A stretch of DNA of 6,257 nucleotides from Gaiellales bacterium (GCA_030831375.1 JAURLF010000246.1:1-6257); one strand, 5' to 3'. Shown: positions 1 to 5,934, counted from the first letter of the stretch. The notes: generated from the letters alone by a model not told the origin. Program-made: numbers and translations.

Positions 1-744
1 CCAGGTGTCGGCCATGAGGCCGGGGCCGGAGTCGACGGGCGACGTGCCGGACAGGTCGTTGCCGTCGGTGCCGTCGGCCATCAGCTCGAAGTCGCCGACC
101 ACGGCGGTGCCGCCGTCGTCGTTGACCACGACCTTGCGCAGCTTCAGGACCGGGGCGATGTCGTCGTTCGTGACGGTGCAGGTCCGGACCTCGCCGTAGG
201 CGATGGTGCCGGCGCAGTCCTTGGAGAACGTCGCCGCGTAACCCGCCGGGCCCTGCTCCGTGACGTCGTACGAGCCGGGCTCGAGGGTCACGGTCGTGCC
301 CGGCGAGGAGGCGCCGGGGAAGTCGTCGGGCGTGTCGCCCGTCCCGCCCGCGTCGAGCGTGAAGTCGCCGGGCTGCGCGGTGCCGCCGTTGTCGTTGACG
401 ACGTCCTTGATCACGATCAGCTGCGGCGCCTTGCGCTCGTTGGCGAACGTGCAGGTGACGTTATCGCCCTCCTTGAGCGCGATCTCCACCGTGTTCGTCG
501 TGGTCGACGGCGGCGTCGTCGAGACGCCGCCGCTGACCGAGCACTTGACGCCCGTCAGCGTCCAGCCGCCGCCGGGTGCGGTCTCCGTGACGGTGTAGGT
601 CGTGAAGTCCGTGATCATCCCGAACGCCTTGGTATTCGACGCGGTGCCGTCGTCCACCAGTTGGAAGGCCGCGAGCGGGCTCGGCGACGCGGTGAAGGCG
701 AACGCCGCGGAGCCCTCCGGCATGGCGTCCTTGACGATCGTGAT
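1..744 (-). repeat. Tandem prealbumin-like modules within the surface-protein gene
   Basis: Three successive modules are encoded at about 744-427, 420-148 and 147-1 (last incomplete). Modules 2 and 3 are closest: VVNDNGGTAQPGDFTLDAGG in one matches VVNDDGGTAVVGDFELMADG in the other, with a period of 91 residues. Modules 1 and 2 each carry two cysteines, one mid-module (GVKCSV, SKDCAG) and one in the last strand (VTCTF, RTCTV), which could form a disulfide. The number of further copies is hidden by the window edge. Confidence 0.7.
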
Positions 745-1602
745 GGAGCCCGGGAAGACGACCGCGGCCGCCTGCAGCGCGCGGTCCTGGTTGCCGCCGG
801 AGCCGTCGAGCGAGATCAGCCGCATGTGGTACGGCGACCCGGAGATCGTGACGGCCGACCCGTCCATGCCCCAGTCCTCGCGCGTCGAGATGTGGCCGCC
901 CCACGCGAGCACCGGGTTGGCCACGGACGCCGTGAAGGTGATCGCGATCTGACGGCTGTTGTTGCCCGCCGGGAACCCTGCGCCGCCCGAGTAGGCGGAG
1001 ACGCCGGTGATCGTGCCGCCCCAGAGGGCGAAACTGCCGGCGACGGGCGTGACGCCGGCTCCGGTGACCTGCGGATCGGCGGGGATCGCGAACGTGGACG
1101 GCGACCCCGAGCAGCCGGACACGCCGCGGCACGGCGTGGCCGTGGCGACGGTGCGGTTCCACGAGGTCAGGTAGTCGATCGCGTGCTTGCCGCCCTGCGT
1201 CGTGTCCCACTCGATCACGACCGTGTGGGAGCCCGTCGTGGCCAGGTTGGAGAACTTCATCCGGTACGGGACGGAGTCGCCCTCGTAGTAGAGGGCCTGG
1301 TTGGCAACGATGTTGCCGTTCTGCCAGCCCTGCTCGCCGGGGCTGCCGTCGCACCCGGTGCTGGGCGGCGACGGCGCCGGGTCGTTGGCGCACTGGTCGA
1401 GGTCGGCGGCCGGGTTGGCGAGCACCCCGATGGTCTCCGCCCCGGCCCGGCCGGCGCCGACCCCGATCGCGAAGCAGGCGAGCGCCGCCAGCACGACCGC
1501 GAGCGCGAGCCGCCAGCTCAGGGGAAGGCCGATCGGGGACGGCGCGGCGGCGACCGCAGTAGCGCGATCGCGCCTCCTCCTGACATCCGGGTCGGTGTGC
1601 AT
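1..1602 (-). CDS. Secreted multi-domain surface protein with prealbumin/Cna-B-like repeats (3' end outside window)
   Basis: The frame is open from an ATG at 1600-1602 to the left edge, giving 534 visible residues with no stop. The start is set by an AAGGAG Shine-Dalgarno five bases upstream. Residues 8-13 are arginine-rich, 30-50 are hydrophobic, and AGA at 53-55 is a plausible signal peptidase I site, so the protein is probably exported. Residues about 58-282 form a beta-rich, Gly/Ser/Thr-rich region with Cys71, 84, 158 and 164. Three prealbumin-like modules follow, at about 287-392, 395-485 and from 486 off the edge. Each opens with a strand such as SITIVKD or LIVIKDVVNDNGG; the first two also show a TVTE.APGG / DVTEQGPAGY turn and close with TCTFANE or CTVTNDD. 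Such modules occur in cell-surface and pilin-like proteins of Gram-positive bacteria, so an adhesive or structural role is inferred. Any wall anchor would lie beyond the window. The fold assignment is fairly secure; the ligand is unknown. Confidence 0.85.
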   Translation of the reverse strand, partial: MHTDPDVRRRRDRATAVAAAPSPIGLPLSWRLALAVVLAALACFAIGVGAGRAGAETIGVLANPAADLDQCANDPAPSPPSTGCDGSPGEQGWQNGNIVANQALYYEGDSVPYRMKFSNLATTGSHTVVIEWDTTQGGKHAIDYLTSWNRTVATATPCRGVSGCSGSPSTFAIPADPQVTGAGVTPVAGSFALWGGTITGVSAYSGGAGFPAGNNSRQIAITFTASVANPVLAWGGHISTREDWGMDGSAVTISGSPYHMRLISLDGSGGNQDRALQAAAVVFPGSITIVKDAMPEGSAAFAFTASPSPLAAFQLVDDGTASNTKAFGMITDFTTYTVTETAPGGGWTLTGVKCSVSGGVSTTPPSTTTNTVEIALKEGDNVTCTFANERKAPQLIVIKDVVNDNGGTAQPGDFTLDAGGTGDTPDDFPGASSPGTTVTLEPGSYDVTEQGPAGYAATFSKDCAGTIAYGEVRTCTVTNDDIAPVLKLRKVVVNDDGGTAVVGDFELMADGTDGNDLSGTSPVDSGPGLMADTW

Positions 1603-1607
1603 GCGTG

Positions 1608-1613
1608 CTCCTT
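1608..1613 (-). promoter_or_regulatory. Ribosome binding site of the surface-protein gene
   Basis: Reading the minus strand, AAGGAG (inside AAAAGGAG) sits five bases before the ATG at 1602. It is one of the two best Shine-Dalgarno sequences in the window and fixes the start of a gene whose frame is not closed here. Confidence 0.75.
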
Positions 1614-1628
1614 TTCGAGGGACGCGTT

Positions 1629-1660
1629 GCACGCTATGGCCCGCGCGGGGCCCGGCTCAG
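1629..1660 (-). promoter_or_regulatory. Putative promoter of the surface-protein gene
   Basis: On the minus strand the 13-mer GGCCATAGCGTGC (1641-1629) contains TAGCGT, which fits the TANNNT -10 pattern common in actinobacteria. A weak -35-like CTGAGC lies at 1660-1655 with an 18-base spacer. Transcription would begin near 1624, giving a leader of about 22 bases that includes the AAGGAG site. The identical 13-mer recurs at 5801-5813 in front of the membrane-protein gene. The spacer holds a GGCCC/GGGCC inverted repeat (1638-1652). Prediction from pattern only. Confidence 0.4.
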
Positions 1661-1747
1661 GTGCTGGCCACGCGCCCGCTTGCGGCGCCGGGCGGTGAAC
1701 CGCGCGGCGTCGTGCGCCGGCGGACGCGGATGCGGACGGTGACGGTC

Positions 1748-1793
1748 GCGGACGCTGCCGGTCGTCCGTGCGGGCGAACCCGTGGGCGTCCGC
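1748..1793 (-). terminator. Possible hairpin terminator after the 1794-2501 regulator
   Basis: An 8-bp perfect inverted repeat, GCGTCCGC at 1786-1793 and GCGGACGC at 1748-1755, begins immediately after the stop codon. Inside the 30-base loop a small CGGG-TTCG-CCCG hairpin can also form. There is no T-rich tail on the minus strand, so termination is uncertain. The rest of the 191-base gap (1603-1793) holds only the promoter-like element described separately. Confidence 0.3.
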
Positions 1794-2501
1794 TCAGCCG
1801 ATCAGGCCGAGCGCGCTGGCGTGCTGCACGAGGTCGGCACGACGCGTCGTGCCGAGCTTCATCTGCAGACTCGCCCGGTGCGATTCGATCGTGCGCGCGG
1901 ACAGGTGCATGACGGCGCCGATCTCGCGGTTCGTCAGGCCGAGGCCGATCTGGCGGAGGACTTCCTTCTCACGCTGGTTCAGGTCCGCCGGGCCGTTGAC
2001 GTCGGCGAAGTCGGCCATCATCAGCGACAACGCGGGGGTGAGATACGACTCGCCGTCCAGCGCCCGATACGTCGCGTCGAACAGCTCGCTCGTCGAGGCC
2101 CCGCTGGTGATGCAGGAGCGGACGCCGGAACGCAGGAGGTCGCGGGCGAGCACCGCATCCGGTGAGCGCAGGATCGCGATCAGCTCGACGGCCGGCGCGG
2201 CCTGCACGAGCAGCTCCACCGTGTCGATGGCGTCCTTGGGAACGTCCTGCATGAGGCTGATCAGGGCGACCCGAGAGCCGGCGCGCCGCAGGGCCCGGCC
2301 GGCGTCGTCCAGGGGCAGCCCGATCTCCCGCACGTCGAAGTCCCCCCGTTCGGCGAGCAGCGTCGCGATCGCGTGGATCAGGAAGCCCTGCTCACCGACG
2401 ATCGCGACCTCGGCCCGCTCCGCCGGCGTCTCGGCCGCCGGCACCGCTCCGTCGCCACCGCGGTCCGAGACGTTCGGGATTCGGGGATCGGATCGGGACA
2501 C
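1794..2501 (-). CDS. LuxR/NarL-family regulator with a degenerate receiver domain
   Basis: A 235-residue DNA-binding regulator. Residues about 31-150 have the layout of a CheY-like receiver, but the acidic pair is replaced by Gly36-Glu37 (IVGEQGF), the phospho-acceptor by Ser82 (VALISLM), the Thr/Ser switch by Arg112, and the conserved Lys by Ser133 (SCITSG). Residues about 173-235 are a LuxR-type helix-turn-helix with typical motifs: REKEVLRQI, LTNREIG, LSARTIESHR and LQMKLGTTRRADLV. It is probably a cytosolic transcription factor that does not respond to phosphorylation. The GTG at 2501 lacks a clear Shine-Dalgarno, and a GTG at 2444 (residue 20) is an alternative; both leave the receiver-like domain whole. 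It lies 191 bases upstream of the surface-protein gene, which makes that gene a candidate target (inference). By my hand count its HTH shares about 38 of 62 positions with that of the 2657-3310 regulator. Confidence 0.88.
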   Translation of the reverse strand: MSRSDPRIPNVSDRGGDGAVPAAETPAERAEVAIVGEQGFLIHAIATLLAERGDFDVREIGLPLDDAGRALRRAGSRVALISLMQDVPKDAIDTVELLVQAAPAVELIAILRSPDAVLARDLLRSGVRSCITSGASTSELFDATYRALDGESYLTPALSLMMADFADVNGPADLNQREKEVLRQIGLGLTNREIGAVMHLSARTIESHRASLQMKLGTTRRADLVQHASALGLIG

Positions 2502-2574
2502 GCGTACGACGAGCCTGCCGTGCCCGCCGGACGCGCAGCCGGTCGCGCCCCCGGTTTCGGAACGAATTGCGGGG

Positions 2575-2642
2575 AAAACGAACGAGTCTGCGGCGAACTA
2601 CGCAGCAGACAGCGGAAAGCCCGCGGGCCCGTCGGCCCGCGG
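2575..2642 (-). terminator. Tandem-hairpin terminator after the GGDEF/regulator unit
   Basis: Fourteen bases past the stop codon at 2657-2659 is a perfect 9-bp stem (2634-2642 with 2621-2629, loop 2630-2633) followed by GCTTTCC. A second stem follows (2601-2610 with 2586-2595, five-base loop, 9 of 10 paired), and then the T-rich run TCGTTCGTTTT at 2585-2575 on the minus strand. This arrangement is the best intrinsic-terminator candidate in the window and would separate the three-gene unit from the 1794-2501 gene. Any promoter for that downstream gene must lie in 2502-2575 or overlap the hairpins; I see no convincing one. Confidence 0.55.
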
Positions 2643-2656
2643 ACCGCCGCACCGCG

Positions 2657-3310
2657 TCAGCCGACCAGGCCGTGTTCGTGGGCGGCGTGCACGAGCTCGG
2701 CGCGGCGCGTCACGCCGAGCTTGGCCTGCAGGCGCGAGCGGTGCGCCTCGATCGTGCGCACCGAGAGGTGCATCTGGTCGGCGATCTCCTGGTTGGTGAA
2801 GCCCATTGCGATCATCCGCAGCACCTCGTTCTCCCGCAGCGAGAGATCGCCGTTGCCGTTCTGCACGGACACGTCGGCGAGGGCGATCGAGACGGCCGGC
2901 GAGACGTACTGCTCGCCGCGCGCCGCGTTGTAGACGGCGTCGATCAGGTGCCGCGTGCGGTCCGTCTTGGTCAGGCAGGCGTGGGCGCCGTTGTGCAGGA
3001 CGTCCCGCGCCGCGAAGGGATCAGGTCGCTGCAGCACCGCGACGACGCCGCCGTCGGGGTGCGCGTCGCGGACTGCGCGCACCGACGCGGACGGCGCGTC
3101 GACCGCGAGCGGATCGGCCCTCGGCACCTCGACGAGGACGACGTGCGGCCGCTTCAGCCGCACCGAGCGCGGTCCGTCCTGTTCGAGGTCGACCACGGCC
3201 TCGACGTCGAGGCCGGGTCGCGCGTCCAATAGCGCGGCCAGGCCGTCCAGCTGCAGGTTCATGTGGCCGGTGACGACGACTTTGATCTCGCCGTGCTCAT
3301 GCGCACTCAT
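2657..3310 (-). CDS. LuxR/NarL-family regulator with Glu at the phosphorylation site
   Basis: A 217-residue transcription factor. The ATG at 3310 is chosen over an in-frame start at 3379 because AGAGGAG lies seven bases before it and the upstream extension has no receiver-like sequence. Residues about 9-131 form a receiver-like domain: the acidic pair is Thr14-Gly15 (VVVTGHM), the phospho-acceptor position is Glu61 (VVLVEVP), the Thr/Ser switch is Gln94, and Lys115 (CLTKTD) is kept. Residues about 155-217 are the LuxR-type HTH with RENEVLRMI, FTNQEIADQM, LSVRTIEAHR and LGVTRRAELV. Its start overlaps the end of the GGDEF-EAL gene by 14 bases, so the two are probably translationally coupled. 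Loss of the Mg-binding acids plus a built-in Glu suggests phosphorylation-independent, perhaps constitutively active-like behaviour (inference). Confidence 0.9.
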   Translation of the reverse strand: MSAHEHGEIKVVVTGHMNLQLDGLAALLDARPGLDVEAVVDLEQDGPRSVRLKRPHVVLVEVPRADPLAVDAPSASVRAVRDAHPDGGVVAVLQRPDPFAARDVLHNGAHACLTKTDRTRHLIDAVYNAARGEQYVSPAVSIALADVSVQNGNGDLSLRENEVLRMIAMGFTNQEIADQMHLSVRTIEAHRSRLQAKLGVTRRAELVHAAHEHGLVG

Positions 3311-5309
3311 CGTGGTGCTCCTCTTGTGGGGATCGGGATGTCCGCGCGAGCGCGGTGTCGAGCGGCAGGGGGCCGCCAAGGTGGGGGCCGAGGCCGGCCT
3401 GCACGCCGAGCGAGCGCAGCCGCTCGAGGTCGGCCTGGCTGGCGATGCCGTCGGCGACGACGCCGAGCCCGAATGCGCGCGCGAGGTCGGCGGCGTAGCC
3501 GACGATGCTGTCGTCGAAGGCGTTGGCGGTACGGGCGCAGGCGAGGTCGCTCGCGATCCGGATGGCGGACACGGGCAGGGCGCGCAGCAGCGCGAGCGAT
3601 CCGGGGGCTGCGCCGAAACCGTCGAGCATCAGGCCGACGCCGAGGCGCTGGAGCGCGCGCGCCGTCTCCTCGGCTCGCGCCGTCGGGGCCGCGCCCGCCG
3701 CGCACGCCACGCCGACCACGAGCCGGCGCGGGTCGGCGCCCGCGCGCAGGAGGTCGGACTCGAGGCGGATGGCGAGCGCGGGGTCGTCGAGGGCCGAGCA
3801 GTCGACGACGACCGCGAGCGGCGCCCGCGCGTCGCGAGCGGCCTCCTCCACGAGCCGTCGCAGCTGCCACTGGTCGAGGTGGGCCGTCAGCCCGGCCCGG
3901 CGGGCGTCCTCGACGAGGCGGGTGCCCGGCGAGGCCCCGTCGAAGCGCGGGGCGAGGTCCCACGCCGCGAGTGATCCGTCATGGAGGTCGACGACGGGTC
4001 GAACCACCAGCTCGAGCGCGTCGTCGCGCAGCGCCCGGAAGAGCCGCTGCCCGGCGCTGCGGCGATCTCTGAGTCGCCGCTCGGCCTGCTGGTCGAGGGC
4101 CGGGTAGGCCGTGGTGGCGCCGCGACCCGCGGCCTTCGCGTCGTAGAGCGCGAGGTCGGCGCGGTGCAGCGCCTCCGCGGCCGTCAGCACCTCACCGGGC
4201 TCGATCGGCGCGAGGCCGGCGCTGCCGTCGACCGATGCGGGCACGTCGATCGACACGGGGCGCGCGCGGCGCACGGCGGAGAGGAGCCGTTCGGCTGCCG
4301 CGCGCGCCTCCGTGGGCGTGGACCGGCGCAGGACGACGGCGAACTCGTCGCCGCCGAGCCGCGCGGCGACGTCGCCGTCGCGGACGGCGCCGCGCAGGCC
4401 GTCGCCGACGGCGGCGAGGAGCTCGTCGCCGATGCCGTGTCCGTGTGCGTCGTTGACGGCCTTGAAGCCATCGAGGTCGATCAGGAGCAGCGCGCCGGCA
4501 TCGCCGCGGCGGCAATGCTCGAGCGTGTCATCGAGGGCGCGTTCGAGGCCGCGGCGGTCGAGCAGTCCCGTCAGCGGGTCGACGTCCGCCGGCGGCTCGA
4601 GACCGGCGAGGTCCGTCACGTCCATCGCCATGCCGCGCAGGTATGCGACGTCGCCGTCTCCGTCGTGGACCGCGACGCCCTCGGCCACGATGCGGCGCTC
4701 GTCGCCGTCGGCTCCGAGCGCCGAGAAGGTGACGCGCAGCCGTCCGGGCGCGCCATCGGCGAGCCATTCGGCGAGCTCCGCCCGCACCCGCTCACGGTCA
4801 CGCGGGTGCGCCCAGCCGGCCCAGCCCGGCGCGTGCGTGGCCGGATCGCCGGCGAGCCGCTCCCAGGCCGGGTCGGCGTGCACGACGCGCCCATCCTCGA
4901 GGGCGGTCACCCAGAGCGCGTCGCCGGATGCGGCGGCGAGCCTGCGGTGGTGGAAGGCGCGCCGGGCGGTGACGTGCCAGTGCCCGTCGAGCCAGGCCCC
5001 GTCGAGGCACAGGACCGCCTCGACGGCGACGTCGTCGCGCCCCGCGCGAACGGCCATCTGGAGCCGCCGGTCGGTGCGCCCGAGCGCCCCGAGGAGCGCA
5101 GGCAGATCGTCCGGTCGGACCGCTTCGACGAGGCGTCGCCGCGGCGGGATCCCGGTCGCATCCGCCCAGCCGGCGGTGCAGGCGATGAGCTCGCCGGTGG
5201 CGGTCAGCAGCGCCGCCGCGGGCGGCCCCGCAGCGGCGGCGGCCCGTGCGACCTCGGGCCCGGCCATGCGGCGGGGGCCGTCGACGCGATCGGCCGGCGC
5301 GCCGGTCAT
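3297..5309 (-). CDS. PAS-PAS-GGDEF-EAL protein: probable diguanylate cyclase with inactive EAL domain
   Basis: A 670-residue soluble protein with no membrane segment. Two PAS-like regions (about 24-118 and 128-235) precede a GGDEF domain (about 242-402) with DPLTGLLDRRG, DLDGFKAVND at 278-287, an RxxD inhibitory site Arg310-Asp313 and intact GGDEF at 319-323; it should therefore condense two GTP into cyclic di-GMP with product feedback. The C-terminal EAL-like domain (about 425-655) is eroded: EAL reads DLA (451-453), the metal-binding Asn is Asp503, the ELTE-type Glu is Gly533, DDFG reads DGFG (563-566), KID reads RIA (584-586), AEGVE reads ADGIA (619-623) and QGY reads LGP (640-642). It may serve as a c-di-GMP-binding or interaction module. 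The ATG at 5309 is preferred over a GTG at 5333 because it forms an ATGA overlap with the upstream gene's stop. A GGGGG at 5314-5318 is a weak ribosome site. Confidence 0.9.
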   Translation of the reverse strand: MTGAPADRVDGPRRMAGPEVARAAAAAGPPAAALLTATGELIACTAGWADATGIPPRRRLVEAVRPDDLPALLGALGRTDRRLQMAVRAGRDDVAVEAVLCLDGAWLDGHWHVTARRAFHHRRLAAASGDALWVTALEDGRVVHADPAWERLAGDPATHAPGWAGWAHPRDRERVRAELAEWLADGAPGRLRVTFSALGADGDERRIVAEGVAVHDGDGDVAYLRGMAMDVTDLAGLEPPADVDPLTGLLDRRGLERALDDTLEHCRRGDAGALLLIDLDGFKAVNDAHGHGIGDELLAAVGDGLRGAVRDGDVAARLGGDEFAVVLRRSTPTEARAAAERLLSAVRRARPVSIDVPASVDGSAGLAPIEPGEVLTAAEALHRADLALYDAKAAGRGATTAYPALDQQAERRLRDRRSAGQRLFRALRDDALELVVRPVVDLHDGSLAAWDLAPRFDGASPGTRLVEDARRAGLTAHLDQWQLRRLVEEAARDARAPLAVVVDCSALDDPALAIRLESDLLRAGADPRRLVVGVACAAGAAPTARAEETARALQRLGVGLMLDGFGAAPGSLALLRALPVSAIRIASDLACARTANAFDDSIVGYAADLARAFGLGVVADGIASQADLERLRSLGVQAGLGPHLGGPLPLDTALARTSRSPQEEHHDECA
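3318..3324 (-). promoter_or_regulatory. Ribosome binding site of the 2657-3310 regulator, inside the GGDEF-EAL gene
   Basis: AGAGGAG on the minus strand, seven bases before the ATG at 3310. The same bases encode part of the last residues (QEEHHDECA) of the GGDEF-EAL protein, so ribosomes finishing that gene arrive at the next start. Confidence 0.8.
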
Positions 5310-5794
5310 CCGGCCCCCGCCGCGCCGCGGCACTGCACGAAGCGGTGGCGCAGCGTCTTGCCGGCCGGGATCGCCCCGTCGACGAAGCGGATGCGGACGC
5401 GGACGGTGTGCAGTCGGAAGTCATCCGGGCCGACGCGCGTCGTGAGCGTGAAGGGCCGACGCGCGAGTGTGTCGGAGGCGACGCGCTTGACGCGCCGCCC
5501 GTCCCGGTGGAAGGTGACCTGGTCGACGTTGCGCCCGACGATCGCAGTCCGCACGCGGCCGGCTGCGACGCAGCCGCGCGGGCCGTAGAGGAAGGCCGTG
5601 CCGTAGACGAGCGCCGGGGGGAGGATCACCACGGGCGCCTCGCCTTGGCGCGAAAGCGCGTTCGCGTAGTCCGCGATGGTGAGGAGGACGTACGCGCCGC
5701 CGGCCAGCATGAAGCCGACGGCGAGGACCGTGAGGGAGCCGAGGATGCTCGGTCGGCGGCGCCGGCGGCGCGATTCGTCGGGGGGGATCGCCAT
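5306..5794 (-). CDS. Small single-pass membrane protein with a cysteine-bounded extracytoplasmic beta domain
   Basis: 162 residues, function unknown. The N-terminus (ESRRRRRRPS, 7-16) is strongly basic, residues about 17-40 are hydrophobic (one transmembrane helix or uncleaved signal anchor), and the rest should lie outside the membrane by the positive-inside rule. The only two cysteines, Cys75 and Cys155, bracket an alternating-polarity region that predicts a beta sandwich closed by a disulfide. I recall similar cysteine-to-cysteine beta regions rich in RVRVRI-type strands from solirubrobacterial envelope proteins, but I cannot name a family. The frame continues open upstream to 6133, but that part is low-complexity Arg/Pro sequence and antisense-like. 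The ATG at 5794 has no Shine-Dalgarno but lies eight bases after a TAGCGT -10 box, which fits leaderless expression. Its stop overlaps the start of the GGDEF-EAL gene (ATGA), so it could act as that protein's membrane partner (inference). Confidence 0.78.
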   Translation of the reverse strand: MAIPPDESRRRRRRPSILGSLTVLAVGFMLAGGAYVLLTIADYANALSRQGEAPVVILPPALVYGTAFLYGPRGCVAAGRVRTAIVGRNVDQVTFHRDGRRVKRVASDTLARRPFTLTTRVGPDDFRLHTVRVRIRFVDGAIPAGKTLRHRFVQCRGAAGAG

Positions 5795-5800
5795 CGACCG

Positions 5801-5833
5801 GCACGCTATGGCCGCAGCGGGGCGGCTGATCAG
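5801..5833 (-). promoter_or_regulatory. Putative leaderless promoter of the membrane protein/GGDEF-EAL/regulator unit
   Basis: The minus-strand 13-mer GGCCATAGCGTGC (5813-5801) is identical to the one at 1641-1629. TAGCGT at 5808-5803 matches TANNNT, and the ATG follows after eight bases, so the transcript would start at or next to the start codon. A weak CTGATC at 5833-5828 with a 19-base spacer resembles the CTGAGC in the other copy. Predicted only from sequence. Confidence 0.45.
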
Positions 5834-5848
5834 TAGTCCCCGCTCATC

Positions 5849-5894
5849 CGGTTGCGGACGAGTCGTCCGATTATGTACGACTCGTCCGCAACCG
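5849..5894. promoter_or_regulatory. Perfect 18-bp inverted repeat: operator or hairpin
   Basis: The arm CGGTTGCGGACGAGTCGT (5849-5866) is repeated exactly as its reverse complement at 5877-5894, across a 10-base AT-richer centre (5867-5876). Each arm also contains a small palindrome, ACGAGTCGT (5858-5866) and ACGACTCGT (5877-5885), whose centres are 19 bp apart. The centre contains CATAAT on the minus strand (5875-5870), one base from TATAAT, but without a good -35. No T-run follows on either strand. I favour a regulator-binding site for the downstream unit; a U-less terminator of the right-edge gene is the alternative. Confidence 0.6.
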
Positions 5895-5917
5895 TGCTGC
5901 GGCCCGTCCGCGCGTCG

Positions 5918-5934
5918 CCGCGGATGGTCCGCGG
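5918..5934 (-). terminator. Possible U-less hairpin terminator after the right-edge regulator
   Basis: CCGCGGA (5918-5924) pairs perfectly with TCCGCGG (5928-5934) around a three-base loop, 12 bases after the stop codon at 5947-5949. It is stable but lacks a T tail. GTCCGCGG also occurs as a direct repeat at 5927-5934 and 5938-5945. Confidence 0.35.

Noticed and set aside
461..1393. 310-codon open frame on the minus strand
   Set aside because: It is in another frame of the surface-protein gene, has an Arg/His/Gly-rich composition and no domain, and lacks the signal peptide and ribosome site found at 1602.
1465..1480. Lipoprotein signal at Cys43 of the surface protein
   Set aside because: The preceding residues (Ala-Leu-Ala) fit the lipobox poorly and the cysteine is in the middle of the hydrophobic stretch; an AGA site at 53-55 is better.
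1559..1581. Twin-arginine export signal in the surface protein
   Set aside because: Four arginines at residues 8-11 are not followed by the hydrophobic positions of the Tat motif; a general secretory signal is more likely.
661..1698. 345-codon open frame on the plus strand
   Set aside because: Antisense to the surface-protein gene; composition is that of a shadow frame with no recognisable motif.
1603..1793. c-di-GMP riboswitch or other leader RNA before the surface-protein gene
   Set aside because: The gap shows no conserved aptamer core that I can recognise, and the predicted leader is only about 22 bases.
1768..2799. 343-codon open frame on the plus strand
   Set aside because: Antisense to both the regulator at 1794-2501 and the terminator hairpins; Arg/Ser/Ala-rich with no domain.
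3311..3379. 23-residue N-terminal extension of the 2657-3310 regulator
   Set aside because: It has no receiver-like sequence, and the ATG at 3310 has a strong AGAGGAG at ideal spacing.
3981..5588. 535-codon open frame on the plus strand
   Set aside because: It lies antisense to the PAS-PAS-GGDEF-EAL gene and part of the membrane-protein gene. Its product is low-complexity Arg/Ala/Gly/Val sequence, as expected from a high-GC shadow frame.
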